Source: Mesotaenium endlicherianum
Lineage: Eukaryota > Streptophyta > Zygnematophyceae > Zygnematales > Mesotaeniaceae
DNA length: 40,745 nt
Direction of reading: 5' to 3'
Assembly (NCBI GenBank): GCA_009602735.1
Contig: WELA01007315.1
Coordinates: 589,581-630,325, forward strand
Shown here: positions 1 through 11,196 of the stretch, piece after piece
Layout: each line of letters begins with the position of its first letter
How positions within the stretch are numbered: the stretch's first letter is position 1
Made by a program: the position numbers and the translations under genes
The notes under the pieces: model-generated
The model's input: only the letters and a program-made list of their open reading frames with translations
What the model was told of the DNA's origin: nothing
Databases searched by the model: none

Positions 1-21
1 GGGGGGGCTTGTGTTGTGCAG

Positions 22-368
22 CCGGTGCACGGCGGTGGCCTGGGTGCCAGGTGGCGAGGGGCAGTTCATCGCGGCGCATGCCGATGGGAACCTGTTTCTG
101 TACGATAAGGCAAGCGTCTGCCCGCCTCGGGGAACCTCCCCTGCAGCGCTAGTCCTGCCATCTGGTTGCTCGGGGAGCCACCACCTGTTATGGTTATTGT
201 GCTCAAATTGAAACATGCCAGTGTCATTTCCTGGTCTCTTGCTCTAGCTGCTTGTCTTGGTAGGCTCCCTTCTCTCTTGGTGCTTGCATTGGTGTGGCTG
301 TGAGTGGGTGAAAGCACATCTCTGTTGGTAGGTGAGGGGGTGTTGAGAGGCGCGCGGGGGGGGGGGNG

Positions 369-399
<31 letters not shown>

Positions 400-1744
400 T
401 GTGAGGAAAAGCCGGTGTCTCTTTGTGCCAGCGGTTCTGGGCCTATGTGCGTCTAAGAGTGAGCAAGCTCAGAGATGCTGCTAGTGGACGTTATCTTCCT
501 GCCTGCGTGCCTGCCTGCCTGCCTACATGCATGCAGTAGCTGCAGCCTGTCACTGCGACTGCACCTCTCTGTGTGCTGGCTCACTGTCCGTCGTGACAGG
601 CGACGGAAGCAGGGGGTGCGGGGTGGGGGGTGGCTTGGGAGAGGAGGGGGAGGAGGGAGGTGGTGGCGCAGCATGGGTGAGCTTACGGTGCTCTGTTGTT
701 GCGCGGTTCTTTCCTGCTGGGGACACCGCACACGTTATGACATGGCAGAAGCTGCAGAGGGCTCAACCCGCCTGAAAGGGATCACAGGAGAAGACCTGCT
801 TGATTTTTTTTCCTGCCCCCTCCCCCCTCCCAGACTGAGTCTCCTGGGGCGCCTTGCCGTATGTGGATGTGCGTGTGCGTGCGTATGTGCGTGCGCATGT
901 TGAGAGTGGGCTTGGCGGCGGGCTTAAGCTTGGGCGAGGGGATGGGGTGGAAGATTGGTTGGACAGCTGACTCACAATTGGTTGGCTGGCTGGCTGGCTG
1001 CCGGGTCTGCAGACGAGGGATGGCAGTGGCGACGTCACCTTTCCCGCGCACAAGGACTCGTATCACTCGGGCGTCACGCACGCTCGCTCCAGCAAGGTGA
1101 GCATGCGCCAGGTGGTGGCTTCCGCTCCTCCTCGTCATAGAGTAAGCCCCAGTTCTGTTGGGCAGGCAGGAAGGCTGGCTAGTACTGCTGAGGGGTGCAC
1201 AGACTGTGCTGTGCCGATTGGCCCCTTCGCATATGTCTGGATGGAGGAATCTAGGGACGTGGTTGCGGGGGAACCCACTGCCACTGGGCGGCGCTCGTAT
1301 CGTACTCTGTGCGTGTTCTCCACTGCCGTCTCGCTCCCCGCACAGCGCACTCGGAGCTTAGTGGTGGTGCCCCTAGCCCGGAACCACCTGGGCTCCACTT
1401 GCCTGCCGCTCGCGCTCTTCCTGCGCCCCGCTGCTCTCCTCCCCCCGCTCATGTCAAAAGGGCTCGTCTGCTTAGAAGAGGACTGCAATTGGGCGAGTCG
1501 GGTCTGGTCTTCCCTCCACCTCCAACTCCATCTCGGCACCAAGCTATCCTGATATTCCTCCCCTTGCTTCCACCTGGGCTCCCCCTTGCCTTGCATTGGA
1601 GACACTAAGCCCTCCTGCTCCACGCTGCTGCGCAGAGCAACCCGCTGACCAGGTGGCACATCTGCGACGGAGGAGCCATCAACGACGTCAAGTTCTCTCC
1701 AGACGGAACTCACATTGCCACCGTTGGACGAGACGGTACCACGC

Positions 1745-1782
<38 letters not shown>

Positions 1783-3419
1783 NCCCCCCCCCCTCCCCCC
1801 GGCTTCCATCTCCCCTGTTCAGTTGCTCTCGATCTTGTCCCGTCTTTGCTCATCCTTTGTGGTGTGGAGGAGCTGGAGCTTCGAAAGCTCAAAAGACAAA
1901 GGAGGCGGCGGAGGATCCTGGTACTTGAAAGACAAAAAAGCATTGGGTGTCAGTGTGTAAGGTCGGTCGGCTAAGAAGACAGGGGATGGAGGTGAAGGTT
2001 TCACGTTTGAGGGCCACGGAGGCATTCGGGCTCCTTACATGGACTTGGTCTTGCTGCCAAATGCATCTCTCCCCCCCCNGCAACAAGAGCAACGCCTCAT
2101 GCGCCTGGGTGTGCATGCATACGTGCATACCTGCGTGCATGCTTGCAAGCATGTGATTGAGCGGGGCATCTTCACGCATGCAGGCTACTTACGGGTGTTT
2201 GACTGGAGCAAGGAAACGCTCGTGTGCGGCTTCAAGATTTACTACGGCGCCGCCCTCTGCTGCGCCTTCAGGTCGGTGCTTGGCCCCTTGCCTTCCATCC
2301 TTTCTCCTTTGCTCCCTCCCTCCCAACCTTGCTTGCTTCACCTGGGGCCCACCACTATCTTATCTCACTCTCCTCACTGCTGCTTCTGCAAAGGCGCTGG
2401 GGGGCCTCCTCACAGGCAGCAGCAGAGCACCTCCTGTCCAGCGCCTATCTCCTCTTGCAGCGTTCCTCTCAGCACGCTCCCGTGTGTTATTGCTCCTTGT
2501 TTGGCCGGAACATTGTGCGTGTGTCAGTGTGTGTGTGTGTGTGTGAATGTGTGTGCCTGCCCACCTGTGCACCTCCCCACTCACAAACTGGCCCTGCTGC
2601 GTCTCTTGGCGGCTGCTGACGCCTGTGCTGGTGTGGGTGCTGGTGCTGGTGCTGGCGCCGCAGCCCCGACGGCAAGTACGTGCTGATCGGGGGAGAGGAC
2701 GACCTGGTGCACGTGTGGAGCATGGAGGACGAGCTCGTCGTCGCCTGGTGCGAGGGCCACAGCTCCTGGGTAAAAACTTCAGAAGACCTCCTTCCCCCGC
2801 CTTTCCATTACATCTCTTGTGCAGAATGGCACACTTACACACTTGCACGACACGAGGGCGGCTGTTGACTACTTGTCTAGTGGCTGTCACAGCCGCCCCC
2901 TCCTCGTCCTCCTCTGAGGCAGCAGTAGCAGCTGGGGGGCTTTTCCCTTGTCGGAGGCGTGTGCCACGTCCCGTGTGCTGCGCAGCCTTCCTCCGGCGCC
3001 TGCATCTCGTCCTGTGATGCTACCATTTGTTTCTCCTAGAGAGAGCTGGCACTCCCTGTTTGCTCAGTTTACTGCACTGATTCCACATGCCTCCCCGCCT
3101 GCCTGTGCCTGATTGCCTTTGCCAGCAGCAGTGCGGCACCTGTGTGCCTCCTACATATGCATGTGAAAAGCTGAAACCAGGCAGTTGTTGTACCCTGTAA
3201 TGAGTCTGAGACTGGCGTGTGCGAGGCGGAGAAGCGTGGCTTGCTGGCATCGACACATCTATATGCGTTGCTTGGAGATACCCGGTGGACCTCTCTGGTG
3301 ACAGTGCATGGCCTGCGCAAGCCCTGAGCATGAAAGTGGTTTTGTCCGCAACGAGCTCCATCCCCGCCTGCTCGTCAGCCACGCCGTGCAGGAGGCTCTT
3401 CGGCCCTCGTGGCCAGTCA

Positions 3420-3462
<43 letters not shown>

Positions 3463-5292
3463 TGTGCTGCTCTTGACCTGTCCAAGAGCTTGTGGCCAGT
3501 CAGTCTGTGGGTCGGTCTCTGCCGCTGCTCTGTGAACCGTCCGGGCTTGCGCTGACGTCGACGACGACCACAACGACGACCGCTGTGCTCACTCTCGGCA
3601 TGCTGGCTGCCTCGTGCTGTGCGCGTGCGCGCGTGTATGCGTGCATGGGTGTGTGCATGCGCGCGTGCGTGTGTGCGTGCTGCACACTGCTGTGTGTGCA
3701 GGTGAGCAGCGTCGCATTTGACCCGCACTGGGTGGCGCCGGAGAGCGACCAGGGCGGCCCTGCCAGCTACCGCTTCGGCTCTGTTGCCCAGGTGGGTAGG
3801 GATGCGCTACATGCATGCATGCTTCTGCCCTGTCTGTCTGTCTGTCTGTGTGTGTTGGTCTATCTTATATGGGCGCGCTGCTAGTTCGAATGTTGCTGGA
3901 GGAGTGAGAAAGGCTTTGGCTAGCCAGAGGTGAAGGGTAGTTGACTGGCTGATCTGCTCTTTACCCCAGAGCTCATATGGGTGGCTCTTGACGAGTTCTG
4001 GAGCCGTTTGCACTCGGCCAGGTGGGCCGACGACAAGCATGCAGCTCTCTGTCTCCTCCCTCACACTCCATCTTTGTAAACATGTGTGTGTGTGTGTGTG
4101 TGTCCATGTCTCTAGCTTCTGCCTGTTCATGCTTACATGTGCGTTTTGTACGTCAATGCGTGATTGTTGACTTGGAGAGAGGGTCATGGGGTGCAGCTGA
4201 GCCCACTCTTCGTTTGGCCGTTTCATGCCCCTCCTTTCACTGCCACCTGCTACTTCCATCCAGCGGAAGGAATGCGGGGGAATTGTCCCTGGCACCAATA
4301 TGAGGCCGCCTCTTCCTTCCTCTCTGCAGGACACCCAGCTCCTGCTGTGGGACCTCTCACTGGACGAGGTCGTGGAGCCTTTGAGGAGGCTTTCCTCTGC
4401 CGCCGGTGCCGGCGCCGGCAACGGGTTTGCGCCAGCCGCAGCGGCAGCAGCTGCCAACAACTCCCACATGCCGGCGGCCTCCTCCGCCGCCGCCACAGGC
4501 AGCGGCAGCAGCAGCAGCAGCAGCAAGGAGAAGCACGCGGGCGGCTTCAGCAGCAGCAGCACCGCCGGCGGAGACGCCGCTCATCCCCCTCCCCCCCCCT
4601 CCTCTGCCAGGGCTGCTGGCGGTCCCCATGGCCACCATGGCAGCCTCCAGCCCCCTGTGTACAGAAAGGACGTCCCCAAGATCTCTCCAATCATGGCCCA
4701 TCGGGTAAATGAGGACTCTCTGTGTTGCTGTGACCGTGCTGCACCCTTGCTGGCTCGTCTGGCGCGTTCTTGTGTCGTGGGGCCTGTGAACCACCGCCGT
4801 CTGCTCTGCCAGCTGTGCTGTTCACCTATATCCTTAGCGCTGCTGGCATGCGCTTGCTTGTGGAGGACGTGTGCCCTTTGCAGGGTCCCACTGGCGGCTC
4901 GCTATGAAACAGCGGGCTGTACTGGTCCATTGCAACCTTCATGGTTCTCTTCTCCAAGCAGGAACGTCGATGTAGCCGGTAATGGAGCGATGTTTGAGGT
5001 CCGGGAGTCTGGCGTTGGGCTTGTTGCGGTGAGCAAGCGGTTGGTTTTGGACGTTGGACTGAATGATGTGAAGGTTGATTGTGGTTTGCGGCTGCAGATA
5101 CACATCGAGCCTCTCTCGGATCTGCTCTTTACGCGAGACTCCTTGGTCACCATCTGTCACGAGGGGCAGGTGAAGGTCTGGCTTAGGCCCATCCATGAGG
5201 CTCCTGTGAAGCCGTACGTGAATGGTGAATTAGGACAAATCAGTGAAGGGAAAGTGGCCGATGGCGGCCATCAATGGTCACCTGTCAGGTAG
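22..5292 (+). CDS. WDR20/creC-like WD40 repeat protein (5' partial)
   Basis: Exons read as 22-109, 1013-1096, 1636-1735, 2184-2271, 2664-2769, 3702-3791, 4330-4704 and 5098-5292 (TAG stop); all phases join. The protein follows the WDR20/DMWD/creC order closely: TAVAWVPGG and AHADGNLFLYDK, then RWHICDGGAINDVKFSPDG, GYLRVFDW, GGEDDLVHVWSMEDE, EGHSSWVSSVAFDPHW, DTQLLLWDLSLDE and, at the end, CHEGQVKVWLRP. These are WD40 blades. In animals and fungi the family binds and activates deubiquitinases of the USP12/46 or creB type; that role here is inferred. Exon 7 carries an Ala/Ser/Gly/His low-complexity insert before the conserved KDVPKISPIMAHR. Exon 1 follows a plausible acceptor (cag at 19-21), so the start lies upstream of the window. 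A CAGGTAGG at the stop could be a donor, so a longer C-terminus is possible. Introns are rich in TG, TGCC and CAGC repeats. Confidence 0.88.
110..1012 (+). other. GC-AG intron of the WD40 gene
   Basis: Homology requires exon 1 to end at ...LFLYDK (109) and exon 2 to start at TRDGSGDV (1013). The only donor there is AAG followed by GCAAGC, the standard non-canonical GC donor; the acceptor is gggtctgcag. The intron contains a poly-G tract at 356-397. Confidence 0.65.
356..397. repeat. poly-G tract, about 42 bp, with an unresolved base
   Basis: Uninterrupted G run except one N at 367, inside intron 1 of the WD40 gene. The N suggests an assembly break in the homopolymer, so its true length is unknown. 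Confidence 0.95.
1746..1793. repeat. poly-C tract, about 48 bp, with an unresolved base
   Basis: C run with one N at 1783, starting 10 nt after the exon 3 donor (exon ends at 1735) of the WD40 gene. It is complementary to the poly-G tract in intron 1. Length is uncertain because of the N. Confidence 0.95.
3413..3461. repeat. CAGC/CAGT tetranucleotide microsatellite
   Basis: About twelve tandem CAGC or CAGT units in intron 5 of the WD40 gene. Similar short TGCC runs occur near 500-525 in intron 1. Confidence 0.9.
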
Positions 5293-7150
5293 GCTGTAGC
5301 TGTGCAGACTCGAATGTCACGTTTTTTTTTTTTTTTTTTACTGAGGCTACTTGAAAGAACGTACTCCTGATTTGGCTCTCACCCTCCTCGGGATGCGGGA
5401 GTGTCCTGATGCGACGGTGTGGGATGGTAGGAAAGAAAGAGGTAAATAAGGAGTTAGTTTGAAATGTATGAATATTGGAAATGAAGAAATAAAGAAGGTA
5501 AGTTTTCCTCGGGTGTATGTGGTTTAAGTTTTGTGGCTCAGTGATCAATCTAAAAAGCATACAGATGTATGGTCCTCCTTTATGTCTTCTTATGGCACAG
5601 GAAAACAAGCAGACTCATGATCTTCAAAATGTGTGAAATTCTCCCATGTTATATGTCGAATTCTTGTATTGGCTATTTGTAGCGAGTTATAAGCCATTTC
5701 TGATGCTGTAGAGGCAAATTTCTGCGCGTACTGCTGTTGACAGGTGGTATCTGTTACATGGTTGCCACCTTGTCAACATGGACTAACTGTCATGATCTGA
5801 ACCTTGACGACTATATCACGTACATTTTAAAACAAGACTATCTGCAAGCGTTGACTTCGATCTCTCCAAATAACCGTCATTTCTCAAAGACTCCAGAGTT
5901 GAAGTAGGTTGACATATATATTATTGTCGTAAGAGTTGTGGTCTTTCTACCTCCACTTTGCTTAAGCTAACAGTCAATCTGATTATACTGAACAGGAATC
6001 TGCACTCAACACCTCCTACAAGTCCTGCATTTTACTTCCCCAGTCTCTTAAGGGTGCTGTAGCCAGTGGCACTTCATTCGCGTTACAGGCGTTGGCCATG
6101 GATGATCCCTACCACTCTAAATGCATGTCTTGTTCATTCGCAATGCCTCTGGGTTTTCTTGCATACAAAGGTATGCAAATGGCCAAAAAGTTGGCGTTGC
6201 CTTTCCTCTCAGGTTCTTCTTCTGATGTCCTGCTGATCGAAGACGATCTAACGGTTTAGCATGCTTCGTCCTTCTGATGGCAGGGCTGCGATTGCTTGTG
6301 ACTAAGTTTTTTCTGCATCTGAAGCTATATAATGCTCGTTGATGCTAGTTTGGAATTCTTCCTCGTTGAACATTATTGAATAAAGCACTACATTAAACAC
6401 CAATTACTGCCACCTCAGCACTTTTCACTGAACCTCCCACCGTGACGCAGAACCTGAACAGGCCCCATACTACCCTTTACTGCCCTGGACAGCCATAAAA
6501 TTTCCCTGAACTGTATGCCCTGGACCACCCTGAACCACCCTATTGCTGAAGTGCCCTGAACTGCCCTGGATGACCCTAGCGCTGTATTATCATACTTGAG
6601 AAATGGGATTGCTTAGGATCTGGGGAGGTCCAGCTTTCCACGCTTTATTTTTCAATTGACATGCTCTAAAAGGTTGACTTGAACTTGTATGCTGAAAAGT
6701 CCACATATGTCAGCTTAAGTGCACCTTCCAACACTTGCGAGTCGGTAATAAATCGCAAGTACAAAAGCTGGAAAAAGCAGCACAACAGCTACGAACGTGG
6801 TGTGTTCATCGCGAACCTCACACGCCTGCACGCTTAATGCATGTAAAGAGTAGTCCAGGTGAGGCATCAACAGCTATCAAATGTTGTTAGTTGCAAGACT
6901 TCCGCATCAATAAGACGTACGGTGATTTTCTTAGTCATCACCTTCACCGCTTGCATCGATGAGACTTTGTTCCTTGTGCTAGACCATTTTTCAAGAACGG
7001 AATCGCTGTAGGCAGCAAGCTTTTCTACGAGGAAGAAACTCGATTCACTTGATCCCGAATTCAGCAAGACTAAAGACGTTAACAAGAGAACACGAGAAAT
7101 TATAATTTGACTTCTTGAGGCGCTTACTTGTTGCACTATAGCTGAGGACG
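5293..7150. other. AT-rich intergenic stretch between the WD40 and thioredoxin genes
   Basis: No convincing exon on either strand; the open frames are short and look random. A poly-T run lies at 5322-5339 just after the WD40 stop. Degenerate CCCTGAAC / CCCTGGAC motifs lie at about 6470-6580. The proximal part presumably holds the WD40 3' UTR and the distal part the thioredoxin promoter. No TATA box or poly(A) signal could be assigned with confidence. Confidence 0.6.
6461..6580. repeat. degenerate CCCTGRAC repeat cluster
   Basis: Variants of an 8-11 nt unit recur irregularly here: tgccctggac, ccctgaactg, ccctggacca, ccctgaacca, ccctgaactg and ccctggatga. It looks like a decayed minisatellite and is not coding in any frame I can support. 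Confidence 0.6.
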
Positions 7151-9303
7151 ATGTCACGACCAATTCGTTTGCTGAGGACTAGCCTCGATATACTTGCACA
7201 TGCTCGCCCGTTAGTTGTCGCGCCTTTGGCTGAATCCAGATGTCTGTGGACGCTGACGAGAAAGGCCAGCACAGAGTTATTTCACGAAAGAACTTCAACG
7301 ATTAGTCAAGTACCCATAGTCTGTCATCGAGGAGTTGTCCGCAATTTTTCTGGTAAGGCAGCGTCCAACATTTGAGTTATACTGTATTTAAAGTATAGTT
7401 GTGCGAGGCTGTGATAGTATCTCAGTCCCACCTCCTTTACTGAGCTTCTACTGGTTGGTTGGCAGCCAACTTCGTTTCCTCGGAGAACCCAAAGGTTGTG
7501 GACGTGTCCTTGGATGAGGACTTTGAGAAAGCCCTGAAAGATGCTGAAGGTTTGTTCCGGACTAGTAGTGGTCTGAAGTAAGCGAAAGTGTATATTAGAT
7601 GCCCGAAACTAAATCATGGATAGTTGACGGGAAGAAAGAGAAGTCTGGCTTCATATGTTGCCATTGGGCATCATTTTCTGACGCAAAGCTTTAATTGTAT
7701 CTCTTCAATGCTGGTGTACGACAATTTTTATATGGGTTGCGACTGTTGCAGCTTTGACAGCTGATGTAAGGATACTGCCGGCAGTCATGACGAAAAAACT
7801 TGTTAACAAGTATTACACTTGGTACGACGTTCTTCTGACCATTAGTATCTGTGACTGTCAACAGCTCTCTAACTCTCAATGTTTGAAGGTGGGTTGCAGA
7901 AAAAGGCAAGCTAGCAGTAACATGGTTCACTGCCACCTGGTGTGGCCCCTGTAAGCTCCAACTGTGGCCAACTAAGTATCTCTTCATCACTATATGTTTG
8001 TGCTTCGGGGTGATACTAAAGTTGGAAACTTGTCTCTGCTTCAGCTGAATGAGGTGATCAAGTAGCGGGGAGTAACCATGATAAAATTAAGCCAAAGACA
8101 TGCTGTGCTAAGGTATAACTAGTTGCACTTTTTAGTGCAATGATTGTCAGAACGTAGTTGCTCCGTTGGCATCAGTGCTTCTGGACAAAGAGCAAGTACA
8201 GGATCATGAAAGGAAAAGTGCGTGCTTCATTGGGAGAAAGCTCTGAAGAGTTGAGAAAAAGGGACGTTGGTTGTTCTTGCTCAGTGCATGCTATTGGCCG
8301 TGAAAGACGTTAAATACATCGTGTACAGATGTTGTCAACTGTGACAATAAGAGAAGTAGAGGCGCAGAGCCGTTAATAAAAGCACTAAATGTCACATGTG
8401 GCGCAGGCCCTGTTGTCTTACACATGGCTTATGAATGGGGCAGGCCGGGCGATCTCGCCAGCGGTGGATGGGCTGAGCGTTGAGTATCCTGATGTGAGCA
8501 TCATCAAGGTTGACATTGACGAGGTAATGTTGCCCTCTTGTTTCAGGTGGTGGAGTAGTACCTGGTTGATGACCACACTGTTGGCTTGCGGAACGACCTG
8601 GATACATTTGGTCTGACAATCCCGAACAGGACTTGTTGGCATGGACTAATCTTGTCTCATATTCTCCCACAGCAGCAGATTTTGCTCTGTAGGTTGGCTA
8701 TAGTCACAGTCTACTTTTTTCAGAACCCAGTGTCTTCATCTGCTCTTGGTGCTCAGATCTTTTCTACTCGCTACAGCAACTGGGACTTAATCCAGCAACT
8801 CAAGCTGGAGCAACTGAAGCTTGCCTACAATAGTTCTCCTTGATTGGTTTGCCAGAAGGCCATGCAGCTTGGTCTCGTGTGCTTGTGTAAAGGCCTCAAC
8901 ATTCGACTGTTTTATTGCAGGAGGGGCTCCAGAAGACGGTGACTGGTGCTAAAGTCAATGCTGTGGTACGATTACATGTTCCTCTCATACGCCCCTCGTG
9001 GAGTGAGGAGGTAGCACTGCTTTGTCGTCATTACAGATTTTTGCCTAGCCTCTCGTCCTATAAAGAGGCAGGACACTGCTGCCTAGTGGCCTTGTTGAGA
9101 ATCACTAAGACTTTGACCTCAAAGGACCTGCCGTCCTGTATCACATGTTTGCTTGTTTGTTACTGATATAATTGTCTTGTGGACTTCCCTGTTCTTGGCA
9201 GCCAACTTTTCAATTTCACAAGCTTGGCAAAGTAGTGGCAGAGGTAGCAGGTGCAGATAGGGCTCGGTTGCGGGAATTGATAGACGCTCTTCATAAGGAT
9301 TGA
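7151..9303 (+). CDS. thioredoxin o-like protein, mitochondrial
   Basis: Exons 7151-7352, 7466-7549, 7900-7950, 8444-8523, 8921-8965 and 9202-9303 (TGA) join in phase to 187 residues. Residues 1 to about 70 are Arg/Ser/Leu-rich with few acids and end in VVRNFSG, typical of a mitochondrial presequence. The thioredoxin fold follows: DEDFEKALKDAE, VTWFTATW, the redox-active WCGPC at residues 109-113 split between exons 3 and 4, YPDVSIIKVDIDE, and cis-proline in VPTFQFHKLGK near residue 155. The EYPDVSIIKVDIDE stretch and spacing are closest to plant thioredoxin o, a mitochondrial disulfide reductase reduced by NADPH-thioredoxin reductase. Both catalytic cysteines are present. Mitochondrial targeting is inferred; a chloroplast or dual location cannot be excluded. 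No TGTAA signal was found in the first 300 nt after the stop. Confidence 0.9.
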
Positions 9304-10092
9304 TTTGCTCGGGCCCTCAACATATGTGGGTAATTTGCTGGACTCAATTACATCTTGGGCACAATCAGCGTCAAAGTCATGCTTTTACTTCCTCTAGGAT
9401 TACACGTGTCCGAGGCTACTTTTGTGCGCAACTTGCTGGTGATGTTAAGCTGCTTCAAATGCTTTGTGACTATATGGTCTCTGCAATGTTTGTCACAGGA
9501 TGGTAGGCGGGACACCTAATCTTGTCAAGGGATGTAGAGAGTCAAGATGCAGCACTTGGTGCATATATCCAAAACTTGCTGTGGAATTTGGAGGACTTCA
9601 TGTATTGACATTAGGCGGTTAAGGGCTATTCACAGAGCACTGTGCATGGTGTCCACTTATCTCAGGGCATAGTTTCAGCTTTCAGTTTCCAATTGTGGGT
9701 ATGACTATATTTGTCACTATTCACCAAGAATTGGTCAGTTACTGCACATATTGCTCTAATTTGACAATTTGTGTTCAAATTGCCTGATTTCGAAAGAAAG
9801 AAGGTGATTTTAGAAAGAATAGTAGGAGTAGTAGTATGCTACAAATTGCGCGTCATCTGTTCTTGTCTAGTCTTTTCCTACATGCTGCTACGCTTATCTG
9901 TACTTGACTAATTAATAACAATACAAAGAGGTCAAAACAACTATATTCCAGCTCCTAACCAACACTATGGATTGGCTGCTGCATTCTTGCTCTGTTGAGG
10001 TTGTCCTCGAATCGCCGCCGTTGGTTACTACTAATTGACAAAACATATTGTAACACTAACAACAACAACCACCCTATCGTGCATGGCGAAGA

Positions 10093-10460
10093 CTATTGCT
10101 GGCACCAACTTCGTTGCCTGCCTCGTGCCTCTCTTAGTGGAGTGGAGGGTTAGAGGGGTGGGTAAGTGGGTATGTGTAGCAGCTACCTTCCTGCTGCAAT
10201 GAGGCTTCTGTGCAACGAGAAGCCTTATGAAGGTTTTGTTTGTCGTGAAATCGATCAAATTTGAACACTATTGCTGGCACCAACTTCGTTGCCCGCCTCG
10301 TGCCTCTCCCAGTGGATTGGAGGGTTAGAGGGGTGGGTGGGTGGATATGTGTAGCAACTACCTTCCTGCTGCAATGAGGCTTCTTTGCAACAAGAAGCCT
10401 TATGAGGGTTTCGTTTGTCGATGAGACACAACACGTGTAAAATTGATCAAATTTGAACAC
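10093..10460. repeat. two-copy tandem repeat, unit about 175-193 bp
   Basis: Copy 1 starts at 10093 (ctattgctggcaccaacttc) and copy 2 at 10268. They share most bases over about 150 bp, and both end in atcaaatttgaacac. Copy 2 has an extra segment near 10421-10440 containing acacaacacgtgt. Each copy carries a short hairpin: AGGCTTCT/AGAAGCCT arms in copy 1, extended to 9 bp in copy 2. No open frame spans the units. Confidence 0.9.
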
Positions 10461-10472
10461 TTGTCAAACTTT

Positions 10473-10499
10473 GGTTTGCGACATTTCATGTCGCAAACC
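10473..10499. repeat. perfect inverted repeat (12-bp arms, 3-nt loop)
   Basis: GGTTTGCGACAT, loop TTC, then ATGTCGCAAACC: an exact stem-loop just 12 nt after the tandem repeat. It could be a mobile-element end, an RNA hairpin or a protein-binding palindrome; nothing in the sequence decides. Confidence 0.9.
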
Positions 10500-11196
10500 T
10501 TCAATTAGTAGCAAGCACAGCAGGTGCCAAAACATCTTATGAACATGTGCTTACACATGTCACTGAATTACGTTATAAGCATATTGATGAATTGCATTTC
10601 AAGGTAAATATGGTTAAATGCTACAATAGGTAGAATTGCGAGGCATATGACACGAAGTGCATTCTCTGTATGCATTTTTTTGTGCATATTTCTGTGTAAT
10701 TTGTGCCACAATTTCAAGTGATGAAGCACATCTAGTTTTGAATTGAGAGTTGCTTGCCACTATCAATTGATGCAATGTAGGTCATACATGCCTATATTGC
10801 ATGGGACCGGCTGCTAGTCAATGCACAAACAGGCCACCATGCTATCATTTAGATAGAAATGCTTTGTTCCGTACCAAGCAAAAGGAGCCCGGGTTTTCGG
10901 AAAAACCATGACAAAAGCAGGAACTTCACGATACTACCATCTATGCAGAAATCTGTCCTGATTTGGAGCAGATGGAAAATGTCGCATTCATGCAGATAAA
11001 CTCCAGTTTAACACTGGCGGAAGGGATGTAGTACATTCAGATATAAGAATTGGTACAGGTCAGTTACTCTTGCATTGTACAGCATCTCCAAGAATCTCAA
11101 TACTTGCCCCTCAACTACTGTACATGATTTGTTGTGAGGCAGCTTGAGTGATGATTTCCTGCATGACAGCCCGTGCTTGCAATAATTCTTTGGGTT

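Larger units (their letters stand above)
9304..11196. other. AT-rich intergenic stretch between convergent genes
   Basis: Holds the 3' flanks of the thioredoxin gene (+) and the phosphatase gene (-). No exon was recognised. It contains a two-copy tandem repeat (10093-10460) followed directly by a perfect 12-bp palindrome (10473-10499); the rest is unremarkable AT-rich DNA. Confidence 0.6.
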
